A stretch of 64,000 bases of DNA from Dipylidium caninum (taxonomy: Eukaryota; Platyhelminthes; Cestoda; Cyclophyllidea; Dipylidiidae). The notes beneath the pieces were generated by a model. That model had not been told where the DNA came from. It saw nothing but the letters and a program-made list of their open reading frames with translations, and made no database searches. The DNA is taken from the NCBI GenBank assembly GCA_017562135.1, contig QEYB01001389.1, positions 1 through 64,000 on the forward strand, read 5' to 3'. The position numbers and the translations under genes are program-made. The stretch's first letter is position 1. Every line of letters starts with the position of its first letter. Below, one piece after another: positions 34,701-45,073 of this stretch.

Positions 34701-37700
34701 GCGCCGCGTGAACCGGTATCGTCATCTGCTTTGGAATGACAAACATCGACTCTTTTATATCCGTCTCGGTCCATGCGTCTGCTGGTAGGAATGGAGTCTC
34801 AGTTGTCACTGTGGTAGCTTTTGGAGCGGTTTTAGTTGCCAATGGAGGGCTTTTGACAACATCTTTCTCTTGTGGAATAATTCCTCCTTCCGACTGTTCA
34901 GAGCTCCAACTGCTTGTCACCTCGATAATAGGTGCAGTTTTTACAGTGAATGAGGACACGGCAGTCATATTCATCGGCGGTTTTGTTACTTGCTCAATTG
35001 GCGGGGTGGTGTGCACCATCTGGGATCCCCCTGGTTGGATCAGTACCTCTGTCATCGTTGCTACAGGTCTCGCCTTGCTCGTTTTACTACTCGATGTCTG
35101 TGTTGCTGTCGTGACGCAGTTAAACATTGGTGGCTTTATTATCCCCTCGTATTCATCTCGACTAGTCATTTGAACACCTCGTTCACAGTGGTTGCCGATT
35201 TTAGTCGTCCCAGAGACTATTGCTTCCATAGTTCTCTTAGCAGCGAGTTTGCGGTCTCTTGCTTCGTGTTGAGTCGGCTCAAGTGACACGTCGTGCTTCA
35301 GTGTCATTTCTCCATTTTCATCAGACTGCCATGATGCCACTCTTGGCTCCACCATAAGCACATCTTTCGCGTCTACCGGGATCTTTTCAATGTCTATTTG
35401 GATACCTCTGTTCTGCCTGTTATCATCTGTTGGAGTCATAGGGTCTTGTGTACTTTTAGCAGTTGTGATTTGTAAGTAGACCATCGAAACGTCACCCTTA
35501 TGTGGTCCTGGTGTAAATTGAAGTTGCCGGCGACTACGATACCGACCATCCAATGGAGCAACTTCTAGTACCCCTCCGGGGTATCGCATTGCCTTTTCCA
35601 GGTTGATCTTCCTATTTAATGTCATTGAACTTATGACGGTATCATTAGTTTCTTCAACCACTTCCGATATCTGTTCTTCATGCTGTTTTTCAGTGGGTTT
35701 GTACACAATCCTACTCGTTCCCTTTGGCAGACCGCTGTCAGATTGATCGCTGGTCTCTCTCGATAAGTCATCTACATCCACGATCGCCGATGCTCGACGC
35801 GGCCGCCTTACAAATCGCGGCCGATCAGTTAAAGCTGATGTGCGATAAATTTCTTCCCTACCAAAAAGCACACGTTCCCTGGGTAAAAAATCTTTGTTCC
35901 TCTGGATATCATATTGAGAATCACTGGTCTCAGACTCGCTTGAGAATTCTTCTGCAGAGGAATAGTATTCGCCGAATGTGCTGTGTATTTTCTTTACAGG
36001 AACTTGTGGGAAGCGTCGATTTCGAAAGGCATTCACTTTACGGAGCATCTTTTCCAACTTTCTATGTTCTTCCACAGACTCTTCACTAGGAAGAAAGTAA
36101 TTAGTTTTAGTTTAACTTACTAGACATATTTCATGTCACTCATCGATTTCAGAGTCGACAAGTCGAACGTAGTCCGTCTGGATCCTTCGTCAACATTTTT
36201 CATGAAACGCTTAATTTGGTTGACATGGTCCTGAAATGGCAGCAAACTGCATTAATTAGCGGATACTTAAGTAGGAATCGGAGGAGCTATTTGAAGTATA
36301 AAATATTTGAGAATTGCAAATTGTGTGACAATTTCATAGCATAACCACTTTCAACTGTTTTCCTTTTTCATTTCGTACTATACCTTTACAATTTGGCTCT
36401 ATCCGCGCCACTTGTGAATCAAAATTGACAGCGCAGAAGAACGCCACCCGCCATTCTTCGTTCTGATTTTTACCCAAATTAAGGTAAAGGCACAGATTGT
36501 GAGCTATCACTTGTGTCATATTATGTATAGACCAGCCTAACACATTTCTCCATAGCTCAGACGAGTCGGTAGAGGTGTCTTAGGATGCCAGTCATTACTT
36601 AAAGCACCGAAAACCCGGTCAATGTAGAATAATCCTCAAAGCTTGCAACGGTATTTCCTCTGCCATTCACATAAGTGAACAGTTAAACTTACCCGCACTT
36701 TATGCACGGTTTTTCTGTAGCTGGCCACTTCCGTTATCTTCACATACACTTCCTCGGACGTTCCATCAACTACATTTTGTATGATTAATGTAAATTGACA
36801 TAGGAAACTTACAGGTTTCCTGTCGACTGATCTTCTCCCGTAGGGTAGTGATTAGGTCGTTGAGAATTTGGTTTGCTGTTCCACTCTCCGAATCCTCAAT
36901 CGGGAAGGCTCTCTCTACGTCTTCCAAAAGCTGTTCGAAAACTTGTTCACTTTCTAGTCGTATGTACTACAAATTTATAAATGGCAAGTTTGACTTCTTT
37001 GTAGCATTTGAGAAATCGCCTTAGTTCTATACTTCATAATGTCGAAGGGCAAAAGTGGTGACAACTTCATAAGCATTGACTATACCACCTGTAGAAACTA
37101 CAACCAAACAAGATATTTCCTTGCCACTTCCTAAGTATTGTGTAGAGGCCTCGGGTAATTTATTTACTGTAGCCTCTTCCAATCAGTAGTAAGTAAATTG
37201 GAACCCAATTGCGCACGCTGCAGCGGAAACCAGTTTTGACGGGTAATTACACAGGCGGATTTCCATCCACCAATCATATCATTCGGAAATCTGTGTGACT
37301 CGGTGCTATGACTCATATGAATCAACAAAAGACCTATTGATAACCTAAGACGTCATTTAAAAGTACATTGCTTTTTAATACGTGGAACAAATCTGACCTG
37401 CGCGTCAACGAGGCTCGAAAAGTATGCTGATAGAGCCTGTACTCCCTTTGTTAGCCATATGTCTATAGCCTCTCGCCACATATTCGTGAAGAACTCGTAA
37501 ATCCTAGAAAAGGAAAATGATATAATCAACTAATTCGTAATAAGGCCTTGTATGTAATAGGTCTGTATCGCTGAAATTTCAGAATTCCTTTGTGCCAAAT
37601 CTTGCGAATTCGAAGAAGTTCAGAAGAGAAACTCATTCTTCGAATAGATTCAAATACATGTTGGATACAGATTAAGTCCACTCACTCGTAGGCATGGCTG

Positions 37701-40700
37701 ATGGCCTCCTCATCCCGCTCATTTATCATCACCGTAACAGCTGGTACGTCAGCAGTCAGACTGCCATCAATAGTGCTGATCTTCCACATCACAGGCTCAC
37801 GTTGGCTACAGAAGGTGTGGCTGCATCCAGGTGAGTTTGCTGAGGTAGATTCGTCATTGGTGCCAGGATGGCTTGCAGTTGCAGTGGAGGAGTCAATTAT
37901 TTCTTCTCGAGGTCCTGAGTCCACCTCCTCCTCCGTCACGAGGTCTGTTGGACTTGTGGTTCTTGTGGTCTCGGTGGTTTCTGTGGTGGAGGTCAACGGC
38001 ACGCCGCAATTCGCGCATCCCGAATTGTGGTAGTTGAGACTGCAACACTGTGAACATGTGCTGCATTCAGAAGCTTCTGATAAATCCGATTCTTCCGAAC
38101 TACTAGTTGCTGGCGTTACGATGGCGTTGTTCAATACGTGAACATGCTGTCCTGCACGCAAACTGAAGTTTTTAGTGGAGTAGTCACACAGCATTATGCC
38201 AGATACAGGTCGATTGAGGCCTCGAACTCGGAGGTGGACAGGATTTATACGCTGTGCTTTGTCCAAAAGTCGCAGTATTTCTGAGGACAAGGATTGGAAC
38301 TTAGAAAGACCTTCCTGCAAATTATAAAACAATTTTGGTAGAAAGGTATGATAGACTTGTCTACGCCATTTACTTAGTCTGTGGACGAAAAACTTACGGT
38401 CATATGTGAGTTAAGGCGATTGATGGTAATGGATGGGTACTCGACATCAATACCCCTGTATCGGTTGTAATTTACTTCGGCATTTTTTTGGAGAGATTTG
38501 AAGAAATGGTCGCAATTATAGTAAAACTAAAAAAGAGAGTAACAAATAAGGTTTTTTTCACAATAGCAGACGGAATTGTTGATTAGTCAGTAGTCCTTAC
38601 CATCTGGTATTCCGATGCATTCGAAATGTGGACACGGCTGACGTATGAGAAACGCTGAACAGTTTTCCAGCAAGCTCGCATATTCCTACTCAAATTCTAA
38701 AAAGAGTAAGTTAGCATCAGACATCGTGTCTACTGATAACAAACTAGTAGCATAGATCGTCGTTATGTTAATAAGCTCGACTTACTCGACTCCAAAAAGC
38801 TGGACTGTCTCGAAAATGGACAAGATCCACTGCACGATCGGAAACTTTTTGGGTCATTTCCTAAGAATGAAACCACATAGCATCGTCTATGACCTCATAA
38901 AACTTTGATTATTTTCATTAAAGTATTAGAACAGCCTTGAAGTCTCAACGATGTCAGCATAATTAATGCCTTCTAACAAAAAATTCCCAGTCCCATAGAG
39001 CGAGAAGGCTAAGAAACCCGAAAGTATCGTCAAAGCTAATATGTATGCTTAAGGCGCGTTTAATACGTATGACCGCACATTCACTTGCGTGCGGAAAAAC
39101 ACAAGTTGTTGCGCAATATGGTTTTATAAGTTCTGACTGTAATTTTTTGGAGCAATTATTCTATATCTTAAATCGCAGCTAACACTTGGGTGAGAATGCA
39201 AAGGAAAAGTGGTTGGAGAGGCATATTACCTATTCGGTAATCTTGCATTCCGATTTATGCAAAGTCAATAGAATTTGCATAACTTCTACTCCGTTACCTC
39301 CTAACTGCGCGCACACCTAAAATGGTTCGGTGGTATTCACTAACTCAGAAGCCATGCAAGGCTTGCAAGGCCACGGGCTCAGTGATTGCGCCAGAAAGTA
39401 TTTGGCTTCAAAACAGGCGTTTCATTACCTGGAGGGTGGATGGAAGGTCACACATGTAGGCGTGCCAAAGCAGGTTACTGGGCCTTGAGCACAGGTTACG
39501 GTTAAAGTGACGAGCCTTTCGAGCAACTTGTCACTTGAAGTATATTGCGCTACCAGTACCCAATCGTTCATATCGTTTGACTTTTTTTAACATGTGCATC
39601 TATCACACTGCCACCGTATGAAGAGTCATAAATCTCCTCTAAGGCGTTTGATTCTACACTCTCCCGCTTAAAGTTGCATATTTCATCGCATAAAAACACT
39701 TGATGGCGTAAGGGTAACAGGATGAAGCGGACAATGCACCGTAATTTTCCGCCAAAGTGAGAGAAATGTCTCAGAACTGGAGTCCACCTCAAAAAGTGAA
39801 TCACGTCGAGAAAGAAGGAGGCTGCTAGTTGAGAGATCACAATTTCCACTTACTGAGAACATATGCTCCAGACTGGTGATGGGGGAGAGGGATTCCAGGT
39901 GCTCCCGATTGAGGCTAATGAGAGTCTCCAGGTTGGCTGCGTCCTCGGGGGAGTAGAGACCCTGCAAAAGGCGGTAACCCAACGTGATGAGAGCAGATGA
40001 TAGGCAAAAATTCCCACGTGGTAAGACACCACGTGAGAAGGCTTAAATCACCTACCTGTGAGACGAAATTTTTGAGTTCATCCTGAAGGTACGTCTGGTA
40101 GTCCAATTCCTGTTCCAAAGCTTGATGCGTCTCACCAATGTACTCCATGTTTATACCGGACTATAAATTTTGTTAAGAAGATTTAAATTCACTTGTGTCT
40201 AATTGACATCAGAAAAAGCTTAAATGAGTGTCGACGAAGTGATGACTTTTATGATGCTCAAGACACGTTGCAGTATTGAGGGAATTCGCGGAATCATAGG
40301 GGAAGTCAGAGGCATTGCCAGTTCTTATGGTTCCTCGTCCCCAGCTTCTCACCTTGCAGCCCCGTGGGACTCTACTCCATTCCAGTCCGTCTGGGCTCTT
40401 CTCTCTCCCAGCATGTTCATTAGTCCGGCCTTTGGCCCAAACTCTCTGCCCTAGTTGTTTCACTCAACTCATATTTCTTGAAATAACACTTTTTTAGCAG
40501 ACAACTAAGGCCCCCTACTGTTTAACGTGGCTAATCGGAGAATGGAAAGTGATCCTTTCACCAAAAATCGTCATGTGCTCAGCAACTTAACTTACAAGAT
40601 CGAAGGCGACGGGTTTAGACTCGGGTGGCTTGATGAAATGGGCGCAGGGAGGTATGAAGCATGAAATATACATAACATCGACTCACCAGGAGATGCGGTA

Positions 40701-40746
40701 GGGTTTCCGCTCTCGGTCGGTCATCGAAAATAGTCTCCGCGTCCAT
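18343..40746 (-). CDS. plakin-like gene A, giant repeat protein with plakin domain
   Basis: Probable cytoskeletal cross-linker. Predicted exons: 40746-40687, 40628-40596, 40160-40056, 39961-39854, 38860-38786, 38696-38601, 38526-38398, 38314-37686 (SH3), 37503-37398, 36966-36813, 36769-36693, 36230-36121, 36085-20006 (giant) and 19762-18343. All borders are GT-AG and the phases join; the total is 19,182 nt, about 6,390 residues. The start is the first ATG in a short exon reading MDAETIFDDRP. Small exons give spectrin-repeat-like helices with an SH3 in the middle, the usual plakin domain order. No calponin-homology actin-binding domain is visible at this N-terminus, so either it is a short plakin form or earlier exons exist upstream. 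The giant exon is Ser/Thr/Val/Pro rich and repetitive; the last exon is plakin-repeat-like. The frame in the repeat part is broken by many small indels, yet the unique ends are open. Confidence 0.8.
21360..34270 (-). repeat. tandem array A: 17-18 units, short (about 540 bp) and long (about 837 bp) coding repeats
   Basis: The marker gtgagtatttcggcatg recurs near 21777, 22313, 23153, 23688, 24221, 25062, 25595, 26434, 27271, 28111, 28650, 29490, 30361, 30906, 31782, 33171 and 34158, with a divergent copy near 32636. Spacings fall into two classes, about 537-540 bp (180 residues) and about 837-843 bp (279 residues). The long unit carries an extra 99-residue block with EVEKPEVLDTAIV and ALLRTVEVQAVGKAE. 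Shared segments include ATMTEKLIEAAAPTVVHSMPP and TQTxYxxxYEGVITGEV. Units differ by a few substitutions plus scattered single-base indels that split the frame. A divergent unit at 32280-32720 may show an older state. Confidence 0.93.
30234..30248 (+). repeat. poly-A run (15 A) inside coding array A
   Basis: Other units read tttcaacctcagcc here. This copy has about 13 additional A residues, out of frame with the coding repeat. It sits inside the most indel-rich part of the array and is probably a consensus or gap-filling artefact. Confidence 0.8.
37686..38314 (-). other. exon of gene A encoding SH3 split by a Cys-rich insertion
   Basis: This exon encodes 209 residues. It begins with a spectrin-like helix (EGLSKFQSLSSEILRLL), then SH3 strands VSGIMLCDYS and RAGQHVHVLNN. 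About 105 residues of Ser/Thr/Glu-rich sequence follow, with a cysteine cluster of CSTCSQCC and CANC. The fold then resumes with MWKIST and ADVPAVTVMI. The two halves match the single SH3 of plakin domains, and the paralogue in gene B has only a short loop at the same place. The insertion therefore sits in a loop of the SH3 after its second strand. The cysteines could bind a metal, but this is a guess from spacing. Confidence 0.7.
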
Positions 40747-41013
40747 TTTGACGCTTATTTGTAATAATCTCTTTCTTAATTAAACTGTATTTGGTCGAAA
40801 GCGAAGAGAGTAGGGGAATGGCAAAGTTAATGTTGAAAAAGGATTTGTGAAAAGTGTTATGTCGCTAAGCCTCGTATGCCTCGTCTGTGCACGTATGAGT
40901 GCCACTGTGTGAGAATGGCCTTTTAGACTAACGCAGACAGCCAATTGGCGACGAGGTGTGCAGATTTTGGGGTTATTCAATCAAATGTAGAGTGTGTGTG
41001 GGTGCGTGGATAC

Positions 41014-41049
41014 GTGAGTGAGTGAGTGAGTGAGTGAGCGAGCGAGCGA
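41014..41049 (+). repeat. (GTGA)n/(GCGA)n microsatellite
   Basis: Six GTGA steps are followed by three GCGA steps, about 270 bp upstream of the gene A start codon. A GT-rich stretch precedes it. Confidence 0.9.
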
Positions 41050-41345
41050 CTGAGTGTGCCTCTGTGCGAGAGTGTGAACGTCATCGTCGGTGTGTGCTTG
41101 CGTGTACATAACCTGCTTCTTACTCCGCTGAGTGATTGCTTGCCCCGAAAGCATGGATGGATGCAGAAAGGCCCTCCGACGTCCAGTTTCAGTCAACTTA
41201 GACTTTTACGGCGACTCGAGTGGGTGTCTGTAGATTTCCTCACTTCCTTCCAAATCCCACCGTAATGTATTTATTCAATTGTATGGGATTTGGGGCTTGG
41301 TGAAAATAAGGAAGCCCAAAAAACTCCACTTTTACGAAATACCGC

Positions 41346-41379
41346 GAGGAGGAGGAGGAGGAGGAGAAGGAGGAGGAGG
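41346..41379 (+). repeat. (GGA)n purine tract
   Basis: Eleven GGA/GAA triplets in a row, upstream of gene A. A polypurine/polypyrimidine tract with no apparent coding role. Confidence 0.9.
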
Positions 41380-44300
41380 AGATCTTCCTGTCGAGAGTCA
41401 TCCAACAATCGGAAAGGTAGCCTTGGATCTCAGTCCAACTTCTTCCCCCTCTCGAGCACATCTTCCTCCCGCAATTCCCCTCCTCTTCCCCCCGCCAACT
41501 ACAACAGATTGTCTCTTACAGTGGGCAAAAAAAGGGTGAGAGACGAAAGTTTGTTGCACTATTTTGTGTGTTATTGTCTCTTTCACCCTCAAGAGATGGA
41601 GCGAAATGATACTTTCGCCGACAAAAGGGGGGTGGAGGAGGGGGCCGGGTGGGGCTAGCTCACATTGTTTTTGGCACTAAACAGCCTTCCCTTGCACTGC
41701 CAAGTGGTGAGAGCGCTCCCCTTCCTTCCGCCTATCTGCCCCACCTGCCTATTAAGTGAAATCACAGCGATGAGGGGAGCTGGCAGAGTGAAAGTTTTTC
41801 CAATCTGTGAATTTCCATGCCTTTCCCCCTCGGGGATTAGTGTGAAATTAAATTACTCTTTACTACCCTTTTTAATGAGGGATTTATTGTAGACTGCTGT
41901 GGTTATAACCACTTCTAGCAAGAGTCTTCGCCTGAATTAGGCGGAGGAGACGGTTGGTTTCACTCCACAACCGATTAAATTCTTTCCACATGCCTCTCCT
42001 CTCCCCTCCTCTCACGACCTGTCCAATTTTGGGCGGCTGTTCAGTCGAACTTCGATCAAAATCGCGCCATAAGTTCTACAATAGCCACAACATGTCACTT
42101 GTCAGGCCTCTGACACTTCTCGACGTGTCGCAACATACGACCGTTGTGGTAATAGCGTGGACGCTGTAAATGACACGGTTTTGTTTTATGTAACGTTTAT
42201 TCGCGCGATTGGCCCAAAAAGAAAAGACCTCCTCGACGATGCCGGGGCACGGAGAAGAACATCGTCCACAGTCCGCGGCTGAAGGGCGTTCGGGTGCCCC
42301 GGATCGTGTCAACCGTTTTCCACAGCTGCCATCGTCGGCATCGCCTCGGAGGAGGCATTCTGCGATCATCACTGAGAATGTATTTTGAGCGCATGAATGC
42401 TAAAGCACCCTCAAGCGACTGAGAGCACATTTTTCCACCTCCAGTCTATCATTTGACCATCTGTTGCCTAATTTTAGAACGCCTTTTACGCCGTCTCTTA
42501 TCATTTTCTGAGGTGACTTGACTACTCGCCCCGTTGGGCCTATTAGTGTAGTCTAATCAACAGATTTATATTAAAAACTGTCACATTTTCTTATCCATTC
42601 ATCCGATGAGGATTAAGGAATCCTTCCTGTCGAGTCGGAGGGAATAAGTCGTCTTTTAAAGGATCAAATTACCACTTTTAAGGCTCTGGTCAGACCTCGC
42701 AGCTGTCACAGTCCCGTGAATGTCGGTGAAGACGCGAGAGTCAGTGGATCGCACGAGTTTATTGAGGTATTTCGAGCAATTGCGCATTCTCTATGCCACA
42801 CATGCAAATGTGAAGCTTAAAATGTTAATCCGAGGTGAAGACTCAAAGGTCATTACTCCTGGACTATGGATTCATCTGCCCTGAAACTAATTTCGCCAAA
42901 AAGCGCCTTTCTCCCTTCTTAAGTCGAAAACCCTCCTTCTAGCAACAAACCCTGGCTTACGCAATCCCGTAGGGAACGAGAGAAGATGGCGAGGGGAGTG
43001 AATAGCAAGGGAATTGAAGGATTTGGGGAGGGAAGGCCGCCGCCGTTTCGAAGGAGCATCTCGAGCGAGCGAGACGGTGCATGAAGAAGTGGCGCCGGCA
43101 AGAGTGGCCTGCTCTGATACAAATACCCTCCACCACAAGCGCTGTTGAGTAGATGCTGTAGAAGAAGTCTTCCTTTATTCTTTCTTCGCATTCACATGTC
43201 AACGCTCCGGGTACACTTGATGACACTTCAGGGACCCTCCTTCAACACTTGATGCACTAATCTAACTTTGTTAAGTTAATATCGTTTAGAGGAAGGGGTT
43301 TCTTACACCCAAAAGACCCTATAATAGGGAGTAGGAGTGAGTAATGATTTCCCTCATCTCTTCCAGTATCTCCTCCCTCCCGCCAGGAATGCGTGCAATC
43401 GCCGAATCTCCCGACACCTCGTCTACACTAAAGTGGATCTAACCTCTTGCGGACGTGACGACGCCCTTGAATGAGGCAATGCAACTGCCATCACACGACA
43501 GAGGACCGATTGTATGTGCAGCAGAGGTGGCCCAAAAGCCGTTTATTTGAGTTAAAGTTGTCAAAGAGACGCACACCAATGCCAGAAAGTCAATCGATCG
43601 CGTCGTGGCAACATGTCGTGCCAAACAACGACCCAAATGCAAATCATAAGGCAGGTGCACACAGCACCGACGCTGATGGCGCATTGTGTCGACTCTCCGC
43701 TCAACTCAGCTCAGCTCAGCTCCGCGCCTCGCCTCGCCTCGCCGAGATCTGCCCTGAGCCACTTACTCGTTCAGTCTGTCAGGAGACTCCTCGGTGACTC
43801 TGCCTGTGTGCATTTGCATGTGCTGCGTAGAGAGGATTGCGTAAGATTGCAATGGAATGCTCTTCTCGTCTCTTCACTCTGCCCTATGTGCTCCTTCGGG
43901 GCTCACAATCGTTTCGACATTGCGAAGTGTGTTGTCACCGCCCCCCACCGCCCTAACAATAAGTGGTAAGGTGGGGCGCAGGGCAGCGGAGGGAACTGAA
44001 GAGTAGTAAATTTACTGTATGTTGAGAAGGTCACTTCATCTTCGCGCGTCACACTAGGATGACTTGCTGGAAGGAAGTAAGTAGGGCAAAAATAAAATTT
44101 TCGCCTACTAATTACATTACTTTAGGAGATGTGACGAGAAATGATGGCTGAGATCGGAATGACAGCATTGTAAATGCCTCGTTGTCGTTGAGCACCTGAC
44201 GCTGCTCTCGAGTGTCTTAGTCGATCTTGGTGAAGGTGAATTTGTGCACTTTTCCCTTCTCCTCCTTCATCTGTTCTCGTGCTCCAATTACAAGCACTCT

Positions 44301-45057
44301 CTGGTGTCCACTTCCCCATGACAGCGCAAACCCTCTCCCATTCCGTCTTAGTCTTATGGGGAAATGCAAAATTTCACAGTGAAGCAGGAGAGAACAAGCA
44401 GAATAAAAATTAAAAGGAAGGCGCTGCCTCTCGGTTCACACGCTACTCGATAGAGAAGCGAGGGTGCCACTTAACTGCTCACCTGCTCGCCGCTATTGTC
44501 TTACTTGCGGTTGATTTATCTGCTAAAACATCCACCTCTCCACTCCCCCGCCGCCGCCCTCACCGTCGCCCGCGCCCTCTTTCCTCTTTTGCTTCTCTCC
44601 ACCGCTTAACAATGCCGCTTGTGACATGTGTGCACGTCTCGATTGTCACTTTCACATATAACATGGTGCCTATGTGAACGTCAGAATGGACTTATTTGTC
44701 AAATTTTTTAATTAGTATTAGCAAAAAGACAAAGTGTTTGTTAAAACTACGTTAGATTCCATATCCTTCGGCGTAATCAACTCCGCTGGGTTCCCTCAGA
44801 TCGCCCTAAGCCATTCCATTGGACAAACAGTGGTTTATCAGAGTTCTTTCCTCACTCGGGGCCGCTCGAGGGTTGACTGCGTTAATAGTTTCTGGGCCGG
44901 AGAGACAGGTTTCTAGTGCAAAGGGATACTGGGAGATGCCAAATAAGAGTGCCAAATGTTAGCAAAAGCAGAAGATTCGTTTATACTCTCAATTAAGGCC
45001 ATTTTACACGGTGAGAGCCTCGTGACGAGGTCCTCCCGGGCCACGTGACAGGGAGAA

Positions 45058-45073
45058 GGGGGGGGGGGGGGGG
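45058..45073 (+). repeat. poly-G run of 16
   Basis: An uninterrupted G homopolymer in intergenic DNA. Its exact length is unreliable in most sequencing data. Confidence 0.85.

Larger units (their letters stand above)
20006..36085 (-). other. giant 16-kb exon of gene A
   Basis: One uninterrupted exon of 16,080 bp between an acceptor at 36086 (ctag|TGAAGAG) and a donor at 20006 (GA|GTAAGT). Despite many internal indels, its net length still joins exon 12 to exon 14 in frame. The first 1.8 kb (36085 to about 34270) is unique and open, with degenerate forerunners of the repeat (YEGII, ATMTEVLI, VHTTPP) and motifs such as RGIQIDIE and TATQTSS. The middle is the tandem array. The last 1.3 kb (21340-20006) is unique again, with GTQTSK, RGIQTELE and ASQTEP. 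No membrane segment or enzymatic fold is visible. Confidence 0.75.

Noticed and set aside
41290..41658. 122-codon plus-strand open frame
   Set aside because: Built on the GGA microsatellite (poly-Arg); no recognisable protein.
43471..43969. Overlapping plus-strand open frames of 108-118 codons
   Set aside because: Low-complexity content (SAQLSSAQLRAS from a short repeat), no family match, no splice partner.
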